Assembly (NCBI GenBank): GCA_016195405.1
Contig: JACPZP010000068.1
Span: 1 to 52,176 of the forward strand
Reading direction: 5' to 3'
Length of the DNA stretch: 52,176 nt
Source of the DNA: Planctomycetota bacterium
Lineage (GTDB): Bacteria > Planctomycetota > Planctomycetia > Gemmatales > Gemmataceae
Shown here: positions 1 to 7,667 of the stretch, one piece after another
Position numbering within the stretch: position 1 is the first letter of the stretch
How the letters are laid out: every line of letters starts with the position of its first letter
Made by a program: the position numbers and the translations under genes
The notes under the pieces: model-generated
Told to the model about the DNA's origin: nothing
The model's database searches: none
The model's input: only the letters and a program-made list of their open reading frames with translations

Positions 1-231
1 CACTACTTGAGCAAATGTGCTTCGAGTCATTCGCAACCTGCGGCGCAGCCGAATGATTTCGCTCGGCTTCCACGCGGGAGGTTGCTCGAGTACATCCGTT
101 ACGCGCAGCGACTGCTCGCCGCGTGCAAATCGGATTCCCTCCTCAAGACCAATCCGCAGACGTGTGAAAAAAGTCTGGTGTGTTTTCTTGTCGGCCATTG
201 GCCGTGCCTATCGAACATTACTTTGGGCAAT

Positions 232-1806
232 TCAAAGCGTACGCCGGCCGAAAATCGTATATCCCAGCGCCGCCAGGATCGCTAGCGCCAGACCGCCGAG
301 CAGCACATAGCCCACATTTGCCCGGCGGTGATTGCGGCGATCTTCTAAGACCGCTTCTTCCGTCCACGACACGTAGCTTTGGTTTTCCAAGAGCCGCTTG
401 AAGACGCCGGCGACGAACGCTTGGCTTCTGTCCTTGTCGGGGCCGGTCGCAGCGAGGTAGCAGCCGCCGTAGAGCAGCGGGGCCGGTGAATTCTTGGCAA
501 TGCCGTGGGTCAGGATGCGGCTCAGGTTTTTCTTGCGGGCGCGCATTTCATCTAGGAACAGGTATAAGCCGGTGTTAGTCGCGGTTGCCTTATCGTCGTT
601 CGTGCCGTCGGCTTGAAACGAGCGGTACACCCAGTCGCGCAAGTAATTGTTGCAGAGGTGATGGATGGAGCTGTCGACCTGTTCCATCAGGACTTCGCCG
701 GTGAGGTCCGAAGGCGCCAGCGGGAAACGTTGACCCAATCGGCCCATGCGTTCCTTGGCGGGCACGCGCTGGATGAAGTCGCCGAATCCGGAAACCGCTT
801 CCAGGTCGCAGGCCAACACGAAAACAGGGCACTGCATCTTCAGCACCTGGCGGACAATCGCCAGGTCGCGCGAACAGGCCTCGGCCGTTTGCTGGGCGTC
901 GTGATCGGTGTCGGTGCCGCCGATCGGGGCCAACACCAGGATGCCGTTGATGGCGCAGAACGGCTGCCGGTCGCGGACGATCAGACGGCCCAGGTGCGCC
1001 AGCCTGGCCCGAAGGGTCTCGACCTCGCCGACGTTCTTGAGCAAGTCCGGCATCGGTTTTTCCAATTCGCGGCGGGCGGCGCGGCGCTCGAGCACGTTCA
1101 TCTGCCGGCCGCCGATCTTCGCCAAGCGCTGAATGACCTTTTTCTCTTTCCGCGATGGGCGAATGGTCTGGTCGCCGCCTGGGACTTCGCCTTCGCCCTC
1201 GCCCCCGGCGCCCGCCTCGTCGATGTCTTCGAGGGCGACGTAGGCGGCATGCTTGCCCAGAAGAGAAGCGCCTGGGCAGGTAATGAAAATCGCATCCCGG
1301 CTGGCGTAAACATGTAAGGGAACATGCGGCCCCGGCGGAGTCTGCTTTACCACAAGCTGCAACTGGGCGGCGCTAAAGAGATGCTCTTCGGGGGCTTCGG
1401 GCCGGCCCAGCACCAAAAACACCGGCAACTCGGTAAAGCGAAGCCCGGCCTGGGCCAGGGCGCGGCTCGCTTCCTCCCATGCCGCGTCGATATCCGGGAA
1501 GCTGGAAGGTTCCGGCTCCTCCATCAAGAGTTTCCAAATCCACCAGGCTGTCCAGATCAGAAAATAAACGAGCAGAAAGAGGAGCGGCGACCAAAGCCCT
1601 TGGGGAAGGCCGGGCACCACGCGTTTGCCGATGAAGTGCGAGTCAAGGAAGTACAGGCCCACGACGATCAAGGCCAGAAGGATGATCTGCAAGGCCGTAC
1701 GAAGGCCGCGCCCCATGCCGCGCCAGCGTGAGTCTTTGCCGAAGGGTAATAGGATGGCCAGGAATTGGATGAATCCGTTCCAAATGTTCGCGAAGAAGTC
1801 CAACAT
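232..1806 (-). CDS. tssM: Short TssM/IcmF-like T6SS inner-membrane protein
   Basis: TssM (IcmF) forms the T6SS membrane complex with TssL and TssJ. This 524-aa protein has the IcmF layout at its N-terminus: two close membrane helices (about residues 35-55 and 72-93), then a cytoplasmic domain. The domain contains INGILVL (the usual NGIL strand) and a stretch around FVLACDLEAVSGFGDF, matching the family's YVLxTKxDLxxGFxxFF. A third membrane helix ends the protein (about 498-518). Two things are odd. At the Walker A position the usual GxPGSGKT reads GRPEAPEEHL, so the lysine is missing. Also, the large periplasmic domain is absent, against about 1,100-1,200 aa in typical TssM. The gene is last in tssK-tssL-tssM, 33 bases after tssL. 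The start ATG has GGAG just upstream. The family assignment is good; the lack of nucleotide binding is inferred. Confidence 0.82.
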   Translation of the reverse strand: MLDFFANIWNGFIQFLAILLPFGKDSRWRGMGRGLRTALQIILLALIVVGLYFLDSHFIGKRVVPGLPQGLWSPLLFLLVYFLIWTAWWIWKLLMEEPEPSSFPDIDAAWEEASRALAQAGLRFTELPVFLVLGRPEAPEEHLFSAAQLQLVVKQTPPGPHVPLHVYASRDAIFITCPGASLLGKHAAYVALEDIDEAGAGGEGEGEVPGGDQTIRPSRKEKKVIQRLAKIGGRQMNVLERRAARRELEKPMPDLLKNVGEVETLRARLAHLGRLIVRDRQPFCAINGILVLAPIGGTDTDHDAQQTAEACSRDLAIVRQVLKMQCPVFVLACDLEAVSGFGDFIQRVPAKERMGRLGQRFPLAPSDLTGEVLMEQVDSSIHHLCNNYLRDWVYRSFQADGTNDDKATATNTGLYLFLDEMRARKKNLSRILTHGIAKNSPAPLLYGGCYLAATGPDKDRSQAFVAGVFKRLLENQSYVSWTEEAVLEDRRNHRRANVGYVLLGGLALAILAALGYTIFGRRTL

Positions 1807-1810
1807 GAGT

Positions 1811-1839
1811 TCTCCGGTCGCTCACGCTCCGGGCTCGCC
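1811..1839. repeat. GAGCCCGGAGCG-type intergenic repeat
   Basis: The tssL-tssM gap is almost entirely one copy of a palindromic-arm repeat. Read on the minus strand it is GAGCCCGGAGCGTGAGCGACC and ends in GGAG, which is also the ribosome binding site of tssM. A related two-armed copy lies at 4045-4097. Confidence 0.6.
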
Positions 1840-2505
1840 TTAACGGTTGGGGAGCAAAAGGATGAACACGAGAGCGGGGACTAGGATCAAGAGCGCGACG
1901 CCGGCGACCATCAGCATGTTTTGCTGGCGGCGCGCGCCGCGCAACGTCGGCACATACGTCCGCGGTTGGCCGCCGACCGGCAGTTTGAATTCGGCCTCTT
2001 GGCCTTGTTCGAGCTGCGCCTTGATGCGATCGCACCAGGCGGCTAATTCGTCGGACTTGCCGGCCTTGTCGCCGCGGAAGCCGAGCATGACGCACAAGTA
2101 GAATACCTCCAAGGCGTCGGTCGTGGGCCGGGCGCTGGCCCAGTCGGCTTGCTCCCAGAATTTCCAGGCCCGTTCCCGGCTCTTGTACAGGTCCACTTCC
2201 AGACTGTGTTCGCTCCACTTGTCTTTCCACGATGAATCAAGAATGAAGATCTCGTCCAGCCAGCAAACCAGGGCATAGCGAATTCCCAGGAAATGATCGC
2301 TGCGCGAGGCGCGCATGCTGTCGTCCACCGGTTTGTCGCCGCCGAAGTCCGCCCAGCGCTGCGCCTGGCTGGTGGACTGGAGCAGCCCCTGCAGCTCCTT
2401 CTGGGAGGTGGCGAAATCCAGCGGCTCGCCGTCAGCCAGCTTTTCTCGCAACCGCAGCCCCCGCGTGAACACGGGGTAGACCAGATCGGCTATTTCCTCA
2501 CGCAT
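1840..2505 (-). CDS. tssL: TssL (DotU family) T6SS membrane-complex protein
   Basis: TssL is the inner-membrane partner of TssM and contacts the TssK baseplate adaptor from the cytoplasmic side. This 221-aa protein has the DotU fold signature: an all-helical cytoplasmic domain with ALVCWLDEIFI and a following W (about residues 79-93), matching the family's AxxxxIDExxxxxxW. A single C-terminal membrane helix (about 197-217) precedes a short tail. There is no OmpA-like peptidoglycan-binding extension, so it is the minimal form. It lies between tssK (50 bases upstream, separated by a palindrome) and tssM (33 bases downstream) on the same strand, which supports the call. Confidence 0.9.
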   Translation of the reverse strand: MREEIADLVYPVFTRGLRLREKLADGEPLDFATSQKELQGLLQSTSQAQRWADFGGDKPVDDSMRASRSDHFLGIRYALVCWLDEIFILDSSWKDKWSEHSLEVDLYKSRERAWKFWEQADWASARPTTDALEVFYLCVMLGFRGDKAGKSDELAAWCDRIKAQLEQGQEAEFKLPVGGQPRTYVPTLRGARRQQNMLMVAGVALLILVPALVFILLLPNR

Positions 2506-2520
2506 AGGATTCCAAAACTC

Positions 2521-2547
2521 GTAGGACGGATTGCAAATCCGTCCTAC
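2521..2547. repeat. GTAG-headed palindrome
   Basis: A perfect inverted repeat: GTAGGACGGATT, a 3-base loop (gca), then AATCCGTCCTAC. It fills the tssK-tssL gap. The GTAG head and CTAC end match the REP-type elements elsewhere in the window, most closely the one at 14931-14986. Confidence 0.85.
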
Positions 2548-2554
2548 GCTGGGG

Positions 2555-4018
2555 TTAACTCTCGCGCGGCGCCAGGAACAAAGTGAACTGCATGGTCGCG
2601 GTCTGGCTGCCGGTCTTGATGGTCAGGGTCCGTTGACCCTGGATAGTACCAGCGATGCGCTGTTGGTTCAACCGGATGGCCAATGTCAACGATTTTTGCA
2701 CGTGCTGCCATTCGGCCTGCTGCGACTCGCGGCTCACCTGAAAGAAAACAAGGTCCGGACGCGACGGCAAGGCTCGCGGCGGCGCCGGGCTCGGCGTGAA
2801 CTTGAGGCCTGCCGAGCCGCGATCGAAAATCTCATCGACGCGCGACGAGCTGCCGATCTTCATGTCGAGCTGGCCGGCCTTGGTCAAGAGGCGAATGCAA
2901 TCCTCCGCTTTAAGGGGACTGTGGACGCCGACGTACATCTCCCAAATCGGCTCCAACCATTTCGGCTCCAAGGCCACCTGCATGCGCAGCTCCTCGCCGA
3001 TGAACGGTCGTTCCTCGTAGATCGGCTCGGAGATTTCGACGCTGTCGAGGTATTGCTTGACGCGGTAGAAGCAGCCACCAAGGTCATCGTGGTCATAGCG
3101 CGGCAAGTCGGGGGCGCGCGGGTTGGTCTTGTCGAAGATGGCCAACTTTCCCGCCAGGCGGCACAACTCCAAATAAGCAGGCAGCGGATGGATGCCTTCG
3201 GCGAAGGCCGGCACGCGCAGAAAGGAATACGCCTCATTGAGGCATTGCAGTTGCGCCAGTAGCACCGCATCGCCTGGATTGCGAGTGTCGAAGGAAATGC
3301 CGCGGGTGGCGATCTGCGAGGCCAGCTTGGTGATCTTGCTCCCGAAGCGATCGAAGATGACCTGCAGGATGCCGTCGCGCAGCGGCTTCCAGGCCTCGCA
3401 AGCTAGGAGCGGTGGAATGTGGACGACGTCCAATTCCGGCTTGCCGCCCGGCTGCATGGATTTCTTGACGCGGGCTAAGGGCAGGACCTCGTAGCCGGCC
3501 TGGTTTTGCGTGGATAGGAGCAGCTTGACATGAAGCCGGCGCACCTGGATCGATTGGCTGTCGACGCCGGTGTTCTCGTCTTCGAAATCGCGCGTCTCGA
3601 TCCAATAGCGGGCGTCGCCTTCGTCCTTGGTGGCGGCTTCCGGCGGGGCGCCCTTCGGCGGTTCGGCAGGCGCCTCGGCTGTGTTCGCTTTTCCCAAGCG
3701 AAGCTGCGGAATTGCCAGCAGCACCGTCACGTTGTCCTGGCGCTCCAGAGCGTCCTTCAGGTCGAGCACCGGAAGGTTGGTGTCCTCGGGAACGGCCAGC
3801 AGCGTCCCGTCGCGGAGCCGGGCGCACAGGCCCTTCACTTCGAAGCGGAAGTTTCCCAGGGAATCCAAATCCAGCTCAAAGTGACGCAATCCCCAGTTGT
3901 AATGGACGTTCGCGGAGCCATTGCGCTGGATTTCTTGAGAAACAAACCGTTCGGCCTGTTGCATGTGGTGCGGCCATAGTGACATCCCTTCATGCCAGTG
4001 AACCGACCGTACGGTCAT
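2555..4018 (-). CDS. tssK: TssK T6SS baseplate adaptor (copy 1)
   Basis: TssK (ImpJ/VasE) joins the T6SS baseplate to the TssL/TssM membrane complex. The 487-aa product begins with the family signature VHWHEGMSLWPHHMQQ (residues about 6-21), followed by HYNWGLRHFELDLDSL, and continues through the usual shell, middle and head regions. Length is slightly above the usual 440-450 aa because of an Ala/Pro/Glu-rich insertion near residues 110-135 (PAEPPKGAPPEAATK). It is first in a minus-strand tssK-tssL-tssM set. A second full-length TssK lies at 38784-40202. Confidence 0.93.
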   Translation of the reverse strand: MTVRSVHWHEGMSLWPHHMQQAERFVSQEIQRNGSANVHYNWGLRHFELDLDSLGNFRFEVKGLCARLRDGTLLAVPEDTNLPVLDLKDALERQDNVTVLLAIPQLRLGKANTAEAPAEPPKGAPPEAATKDEGDARYWIETRDFEDENTGVDSQSIQVRRLHVKLLLSTQNQAGYEVLPLARVKKSMQPGGKPELDVVHIPPLLACEAWKPLRDGILQVIFDRFGSKITKLASQIATRGISFDTRNPGDAVLLAQLQCLNEAYSFLRVPAFAEGIHPLPAYLELCRLAGKLAIFDKTNPRAPDLPRYDHDDLGGCFYRVKQYLDSVEISEPIYEERPFIGEELRMQVALEPKWLEPIWEMYVGVHSPLKAEDCIRLLTKAGQLDMKIGSSSRVDEIFDRGSAGLKFTPSPAPPRALPSRPDLVFFQVSRESQQAEWQHVQKSLTLAIRLNQQRIAGTIQGQRTLTIKTGSQTATMQFTLFLAPRES

Positions 4019-4044
4019 GAACGGTTTTCCTCCCGCAACCCATT

Positions 4045-4097
4045 GAGCCCGAAGCGCAAGCGAGGGATCAATCCGTCCTCGCTAGCGCTCCGGGCTC
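4045..4097. repeat. Two-armed GAGCCCG palindrome
   Basis: An imperfect inverted repeat. The left arm starts GAGCCCGAAGCGCAAGCGAGG; the right arm is its near-complement, ending CCGGGCTC. It lies just upstream of tssK and is related to the single arm at 1811-1839. Confidence 0.75.
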
Positions 4098-4187
4098 AAC
4101 AACCCCATCGATGAAGATATGCACGGAAAGGAAACGTGCAATTCCATTTTTGAAACCCTACAATTTGCAGAAGGGCCAAACCTAACC

Positions 4188-4241
4188 GTAGCCGCGTTCG
4201 TCAGAACGCGGTCCAATCCGCACTCTAACGAGTGCGGCTAC
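4188..4241. repeat. REPIN-like double hairpin, GTAGCCGC class
   Basis: Two hairpins lie between a GTAGCCGC head and a GCGGCTAC tail: CCGCGTTC-gtca-GAACGCGG, then CCGCACTC-taac-GAGTGCGG. The layout of two inverse REP units with GTAG heads fits a REPIN/BIME. It lies in the leader of the sigma gene, which argues for translation starting downstream at 4278. Confidence 0.8.
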
Positions 4242-4277
4242 TCCAAGGCATCGAAGCGCCCGCCAAGGATCGACGCC

Positions 4278-4856
4278 ATGCCCGAATCCCAAGACGACAA
4301 ATCCTATCTGGAGATGTGGCGGAAGGGAGACGAAGGAGCGGCCCAGAAGCTGTTTGACCGCTACGTCGATCAGGTTTTGAAGCTGGCCAAGCGGCACTTG
4401 CGGCAACGCATGGCGGGGCGGGTCGATCCGGAAGACATCGCCCAATCGGTCTTCCGCACGTTCTTTCATCGCGCCCACAAAGGTCAGTTCCACATTGAAG
4501 AGCCGGAAGATTTGTGCAAGCTCCTGGCCCGCATCACCGTTCACAAGACGTTCCGGCAAATCGCCTTTCACAAGCGCGCTAAGCGCGACGCCGATATCGA
4601 GACCGGCGAAACCCAGGAAGTGCTGCTGACCCGGCTGGCCAGCGGGCCGACGCCGGAGGAAGCCGTCGCGTTCGTCGATCAGATCGAGAGCTTTTTCAGC
4701 CTGCTGAAGCCGACGGATCGGCAGATTCTGGAGATGCGGATGGAAGGCTACAACAACCTGGAAATCGCGGAGAAGCTCGGCATCTCGGACCGCAAGATAC
4801 GGCGGCTGATGGAACGGATACGCAGCCAAGCGGAGCAGGTGGGGATGACGCCGTAA
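4278..4856 (+). CDS. ECF-type sigma-70 family sigma factor
   Basis: A 192-aa RNA polymerase sigma factor with only regions 2 and 4. Region 2 is seen around DPEDIAQSVFRTFFHRA (about residues 52-68). Region 4 is a C-terminal helix-turn-helix with LEMRMEGYNNLEIAEKLG and DRKIRRLMERI. The frame is open upstream to 4119, but that part holds a REPIN and no protein-like sequence, so the ATG at 4278 is chosen. It converges on a membrane Ser/Thr kinase gene with 32 bases between stops, inside the T6SS cluster. In Xanthomonas and Vibrio, ECF sigma factors are paired with Ser/Thr kinases that switch on T6SS genes (EcfK/PknS, EcfP/PknT). A similar role here is inferred. Confidence 0.88.
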   Translation: MPESQDDKSYLEMWRKGDEGAAQKLFDRYVDQVLKLAKRHLRQRMAGRVDPEDIAQSVFRTFFHRAHKGQFHIEEPEDLCKLLARITVHKTFRQIAFHKRAKRDADIETGETQEVLLTRLASGPTPEEAVAFVDQIESFFSLLKPTDRQILEMRMEGYNNLEIAEKLGISDRKIRRLMERIRSQAEQVGMTP

Positions 4857-4888
4857 GTGCCTCGATTGTTGGTTTGGAGCCGTTTAGC

Positions 4889-7519
4889 TCACGAATCCAC
4901 TTCAAGCACCACGCGAAAACCGGTTCGAGCCAAGGCGGTGCGATCACTTGCGTCCATGTATAGTTCTAGGACATGCACGCCGCTAAATCGGCCTTCAAGG
5001 TGCTCGAACGTCAGCGGCGTCGGCGAAGCGAATTCGTTGCCGCGCCGCGTTAAGCGAAAATCATCCTTCATCTTGCTGGGATCACCGAGGAATTCACCAA
5101 TCTCATTGTCACCACGGTATGACCGAGTCCATTCCATACCGTTGCCAGCCATATCATTGCATCCCAGAAGACTGTGATCTTTGAGTGAAGTCCCAACGGG
5201 CACTGGGCCCAGCTTGCCTCGGCCGATTGCTATGCCGCCCGAATTCTTGTCCCAATCCGCCAAATAGGGTCCAACGCCGCGATTTTTCTCAAATCGGCCG
5301 GCAGCCTTTTCCCATTGATCTATAGATGGCAAGAAACCGCCGAGCCATTCGGCGAATTTATGAGATTCAAGGGGTGTCACGCGCATTACCGGCAGCGCGG
5401 GGTCATCGACACCTAAGTTCACTCCCTCAGACGTCTCCGCACCGCTCGTCCACGAGGATCCGAGCACCGCTTCTGCATTATTCTTCGCGAACTCGCCAAA
5501 CAAGCCGTTCCAGACCTTGTCCACCATGATGTAAAAGGAACGCTTGACCCTCGCGTCTCCGGGAACGAACACGAAACGCACCGGTTTTTCGCCGACCATG
5601 CACTCGATGTGCTTGTAATAATTCTTGCCGCCGATGTTGACAGTCTTGATTGGGAACGTGGGTTTGAACGGTCCGGCAGGCGCTCGTTTGGGCAATGTCA
5701 GCAAGGGTTCAACGTTCACAGTAAGAAGGAGGGTCTGCTCCTCGTGCCCCGCTGCGGATGCTACCAGGGTGAATTCTCGCCTTCCTGGAGCGGCTTCAGG
5801 GAGCACGGTCAACTTCAGCAGCTGTGCGCTTTCGTTCCCCGCAATGGCTTCCTCAGCGGTGACGTAGGCGTCGCCCTTTAACAGCAGGTGCACGGGTTCG
5901 GTGAAGTTGCGACGTTTGATCAAAATTGAAACCATCTGAGTATCGCCCGCATTCACATCAACCGTCTCAAGTGGAAGCAACGAGAAGCTGGAGGACGCGA
6001 AGTATGGCTTAAGCACTACCCAACTCAGCGCCCCAAGTAGGCCCAGCACGATCACTGTCGTCATTAGCCGCCCGAGCACGGATCGTTTCTGTCCCGTTCC
6101 CGTCATTGCCCATGGCGGTCCGCTCTCGGCGTGGGTGTCGGGCCGCGCCCAGGAAGCGCGGGCGCCTTTTCCGGGGGCGATGGTGTTGATCTCGGTCGCC
6201 AGGCTCGTCGGCGTCGGCGAGGCCGGCAAGAGCGCGGAGTCCATCGGGAGTTCGGCGGCCACCGCTTTGTGCAGGGCATGAACGAATTCCACGCATGTCG
6301 GATAGCGATCGTCCGGATTCTTGGATAGGGCCTTGTGCAGAGCCTTTTGTTCCGCCTCGCCCAAAGGATCGAGCTTCGGAATTTCGTGTAGGTGGCTCTG
6401 CATCAGCGACGGCAGGCCGCCTTCCTTGTACAAGCGGCGGCCGACGCGCAGCTCGAAATAGGCGGCGGCCAGGCTGTATTGGTCGCCGTGCAGGTGGTTC
6501 TTGTCTTCCCATGCCTCAGGGGGCATGTAGAGCGGCGTGCCGGCGAAGCTGACGCTCATCAAGCGCTGCGAGCCCTGTCCCTTGACCAGACCGAAATCCG
6601 CCACCCGCACATTGCCTTCGGTCAGAAGGATGTTCTCCGGCTTGATGTCGCGATGATAGACCTTCTTGCTGTGCAAATAGTCGATTGCTTCGGCGGTTTG
6701 ACGAAAATACTTCAGGAGTTCCGGCAGCGGAATGCCTTGCTTGCCTTGCTTTCTGTAGGTGTTCAGGCAATCGCGCAGGCTGCCGTCCGCCAAATCCATC
6801 ACGATGACGAGCCGATCCACTTCGGGCCAGAACTGGTGCGTCGGCATGAGGAAATGGTGGCGCAGGCTATTCTTGATTAGCTCCAGCGCTTGAAGTTCGC
6901 GTTGCGCCTCTTCCTTGTCGACGGGACGGATGATGATCTTGATTGCTTTTAAGACTCCGCCCGGCGCCTCCGCTTTCCACACTTCCGCGAATCCGCCCGT
7001 GCCGATTCTCTCAATCAGTTTGTAGCCGCCGCTCAAGATGGAGCCGCGGCCGAAGGCGCCGGTCGGGCTGGCGGGCGTGCCGGTGGGCGCCATGCTGGGG
7101 GAGAAGTGCGGCGCGGGAATGTTGTGCTGCTTGGCGAGGCGTTCAACTTCCGCATATTGCGTAGGAAAGCGGGTCTTGAATTGATCGAGGGGCGGGCGGT
7201 CGCCAAAGAGATGGCGGACGCGAAATTCCTCGAAGACAAGGTTGGCGGGCAACGTCTTGGCCGAGCCCAAGTCTCCGGGGAATTTCTCGACGTAATAATC
7301 GAGACCGACCGCCTGCCCATGCCGCCAACGACACTCCAAGTCCGTCTTGATCAGTTCGAGCAGAATCGCGGCGCGCGTCGGCGTCCCCGTGGAGGGCAGA
7401 AACCGGTTCAGGTCCACGGTCTCGCCGTTCTTCCAGGCTTCTTCCAGGGAGTCGGCCAAATCCAACAAGACTTGCCACTCCTTCGTATTCAGGTTTCCCA
7501 GGTCGCCCGACGAAGGCAT
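4889..7519 (-). CDS. Membrane Ser/Thr protein kinase with FGE-like domain
   Basis: An 876-aa predicted signalling kinase. An N-terminal helical domain (about 1-155) precedes a Hanks-type kinase domain (about 165-420). The domain has glycine loop GTGGFAEV (172-179), ATP-binding Lys194 in AIK, catalytic HRD at 289-291, DFG at 308-310 and GTPLYMPPE (APE equivalent). One membrane helix (about 484-503) follows. The outer part has a beta-sandwich-like stretch, then a formylglycine-generating-enzyme/sulfatase-modifying-like domain (about 640-875) with GCNDMAGNGMEW and a closing TGFRVVLE. The usual RGGSW is RRGNEF, and I see no catalytic cysteine pair, so this domain probably binds a ligand. The gene lies in the T6SS cluster opposite an ECF sigma gene. 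A sensor role upstream of that sigma factor is inferred. Confidence 0.9.
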   Translation of the reverse strand: MPSSGDLGNLNTKEWQVLLDLADSLEEAWKNGETVDLNRFLPSTGTPTRAAILLELIKTDLECRWRHGQAVGLDYYVEKFPGDLGSAKTLPANLVFEEFRVRHLFGDRPPLDQFKTRFPTQYAEVERLAKQHNIPAPHFSPSMAPTGTPASPTGAFGRGSILSGGYKLIERIGTGGFAEVWKAEAPGGVLKAIKIIIRPVDKEEAQRELQALELIKNSLRHHFLMPTHQFWPEVDRLVIVMDLADGSLRDCLNTYRKQGKQGIPLPELLKYFRQTAEAIDYLHSKKVYHRDIKPENILLTEGNVRVADFGLVKGQGSQRLMSVSFAGTPLYMPPEAWEDKNHLHGDQYSLAAAYFELRVGRRLYKEGGLPSLMQSHLHEIPKLDPLGEAEQKALHKALSKNPDDRYPTCVEFVHALHKAVAAELPMDSALLPASPTPTSLATEINTIAPGKGARASWARPDTHAESGPPWAMTGTGQKRSVLGRLMTTVIVLGLLGALSWVVLKPYFASSSFSLLPLETVDVNAGDTQMVSILIKRRNFTEPVHLLLKGDAYVTAEEAIAGNESAQLLKLTVLPEAAPGRREFTLVASAAGHEEQTLLLTVNVEPLLTLPKRAPAGPFKPTFPIKTVNIGGKNYYKHIECMVGEKPVRFVFVPGDARVKRSFYIMVDKVWNGLFGEFAKNNAEAVLGSSWTSGAETSEGVNLGVDDPALPVMRVTPLESHKFAEWLGGFLPSIDQWEKAAGRFEKNRGVGPYLADWDKNSGGIAIGRGKLGPVPVGTSLKDHSLLGCNDMAGNGMEWTRSYRGDNEIGEFLGDPSKMKDDFRLTRRGNEFASPTPLTFEHLEGRFSGVHVLELYMDASDRTALARTGFRVVLEVDS

Positions 7520-7613
7520 GGAGTTCCCCCAAGTGGAACCGTTATACCATACCTGGTCAGTTTATTGCAGGAGTCAAGCAGTCACAAGGACTTGCGCTCG
7601 CACTCTTCGCTCG

Positions 7614-7667
7614 GTAGCCGAACTCGCAAGAGCTCGGATGATTCTGAATTCTTGCGAATTCCGCTAC
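7614..7667. repeat. REPIN-like double hairpin, GTAGCCG class
   Basis: GTAG head, hairpin CCGAACTC-gcaa-GAGCTCGG, short spacer, hairpin TGAATTC-ttgc-GAATTC, then CCGCTAC. The CTAC end, read on the minus strand, contributes the TAG stop codon (7664-7666) of the TPR gene. Confidence 0.8.

Noticed and set aside
1..231. A gene downstream of tssM
   Set aside because: No frame on either strand looks like protein; the window starts here, so a gene further left cannot be judged.
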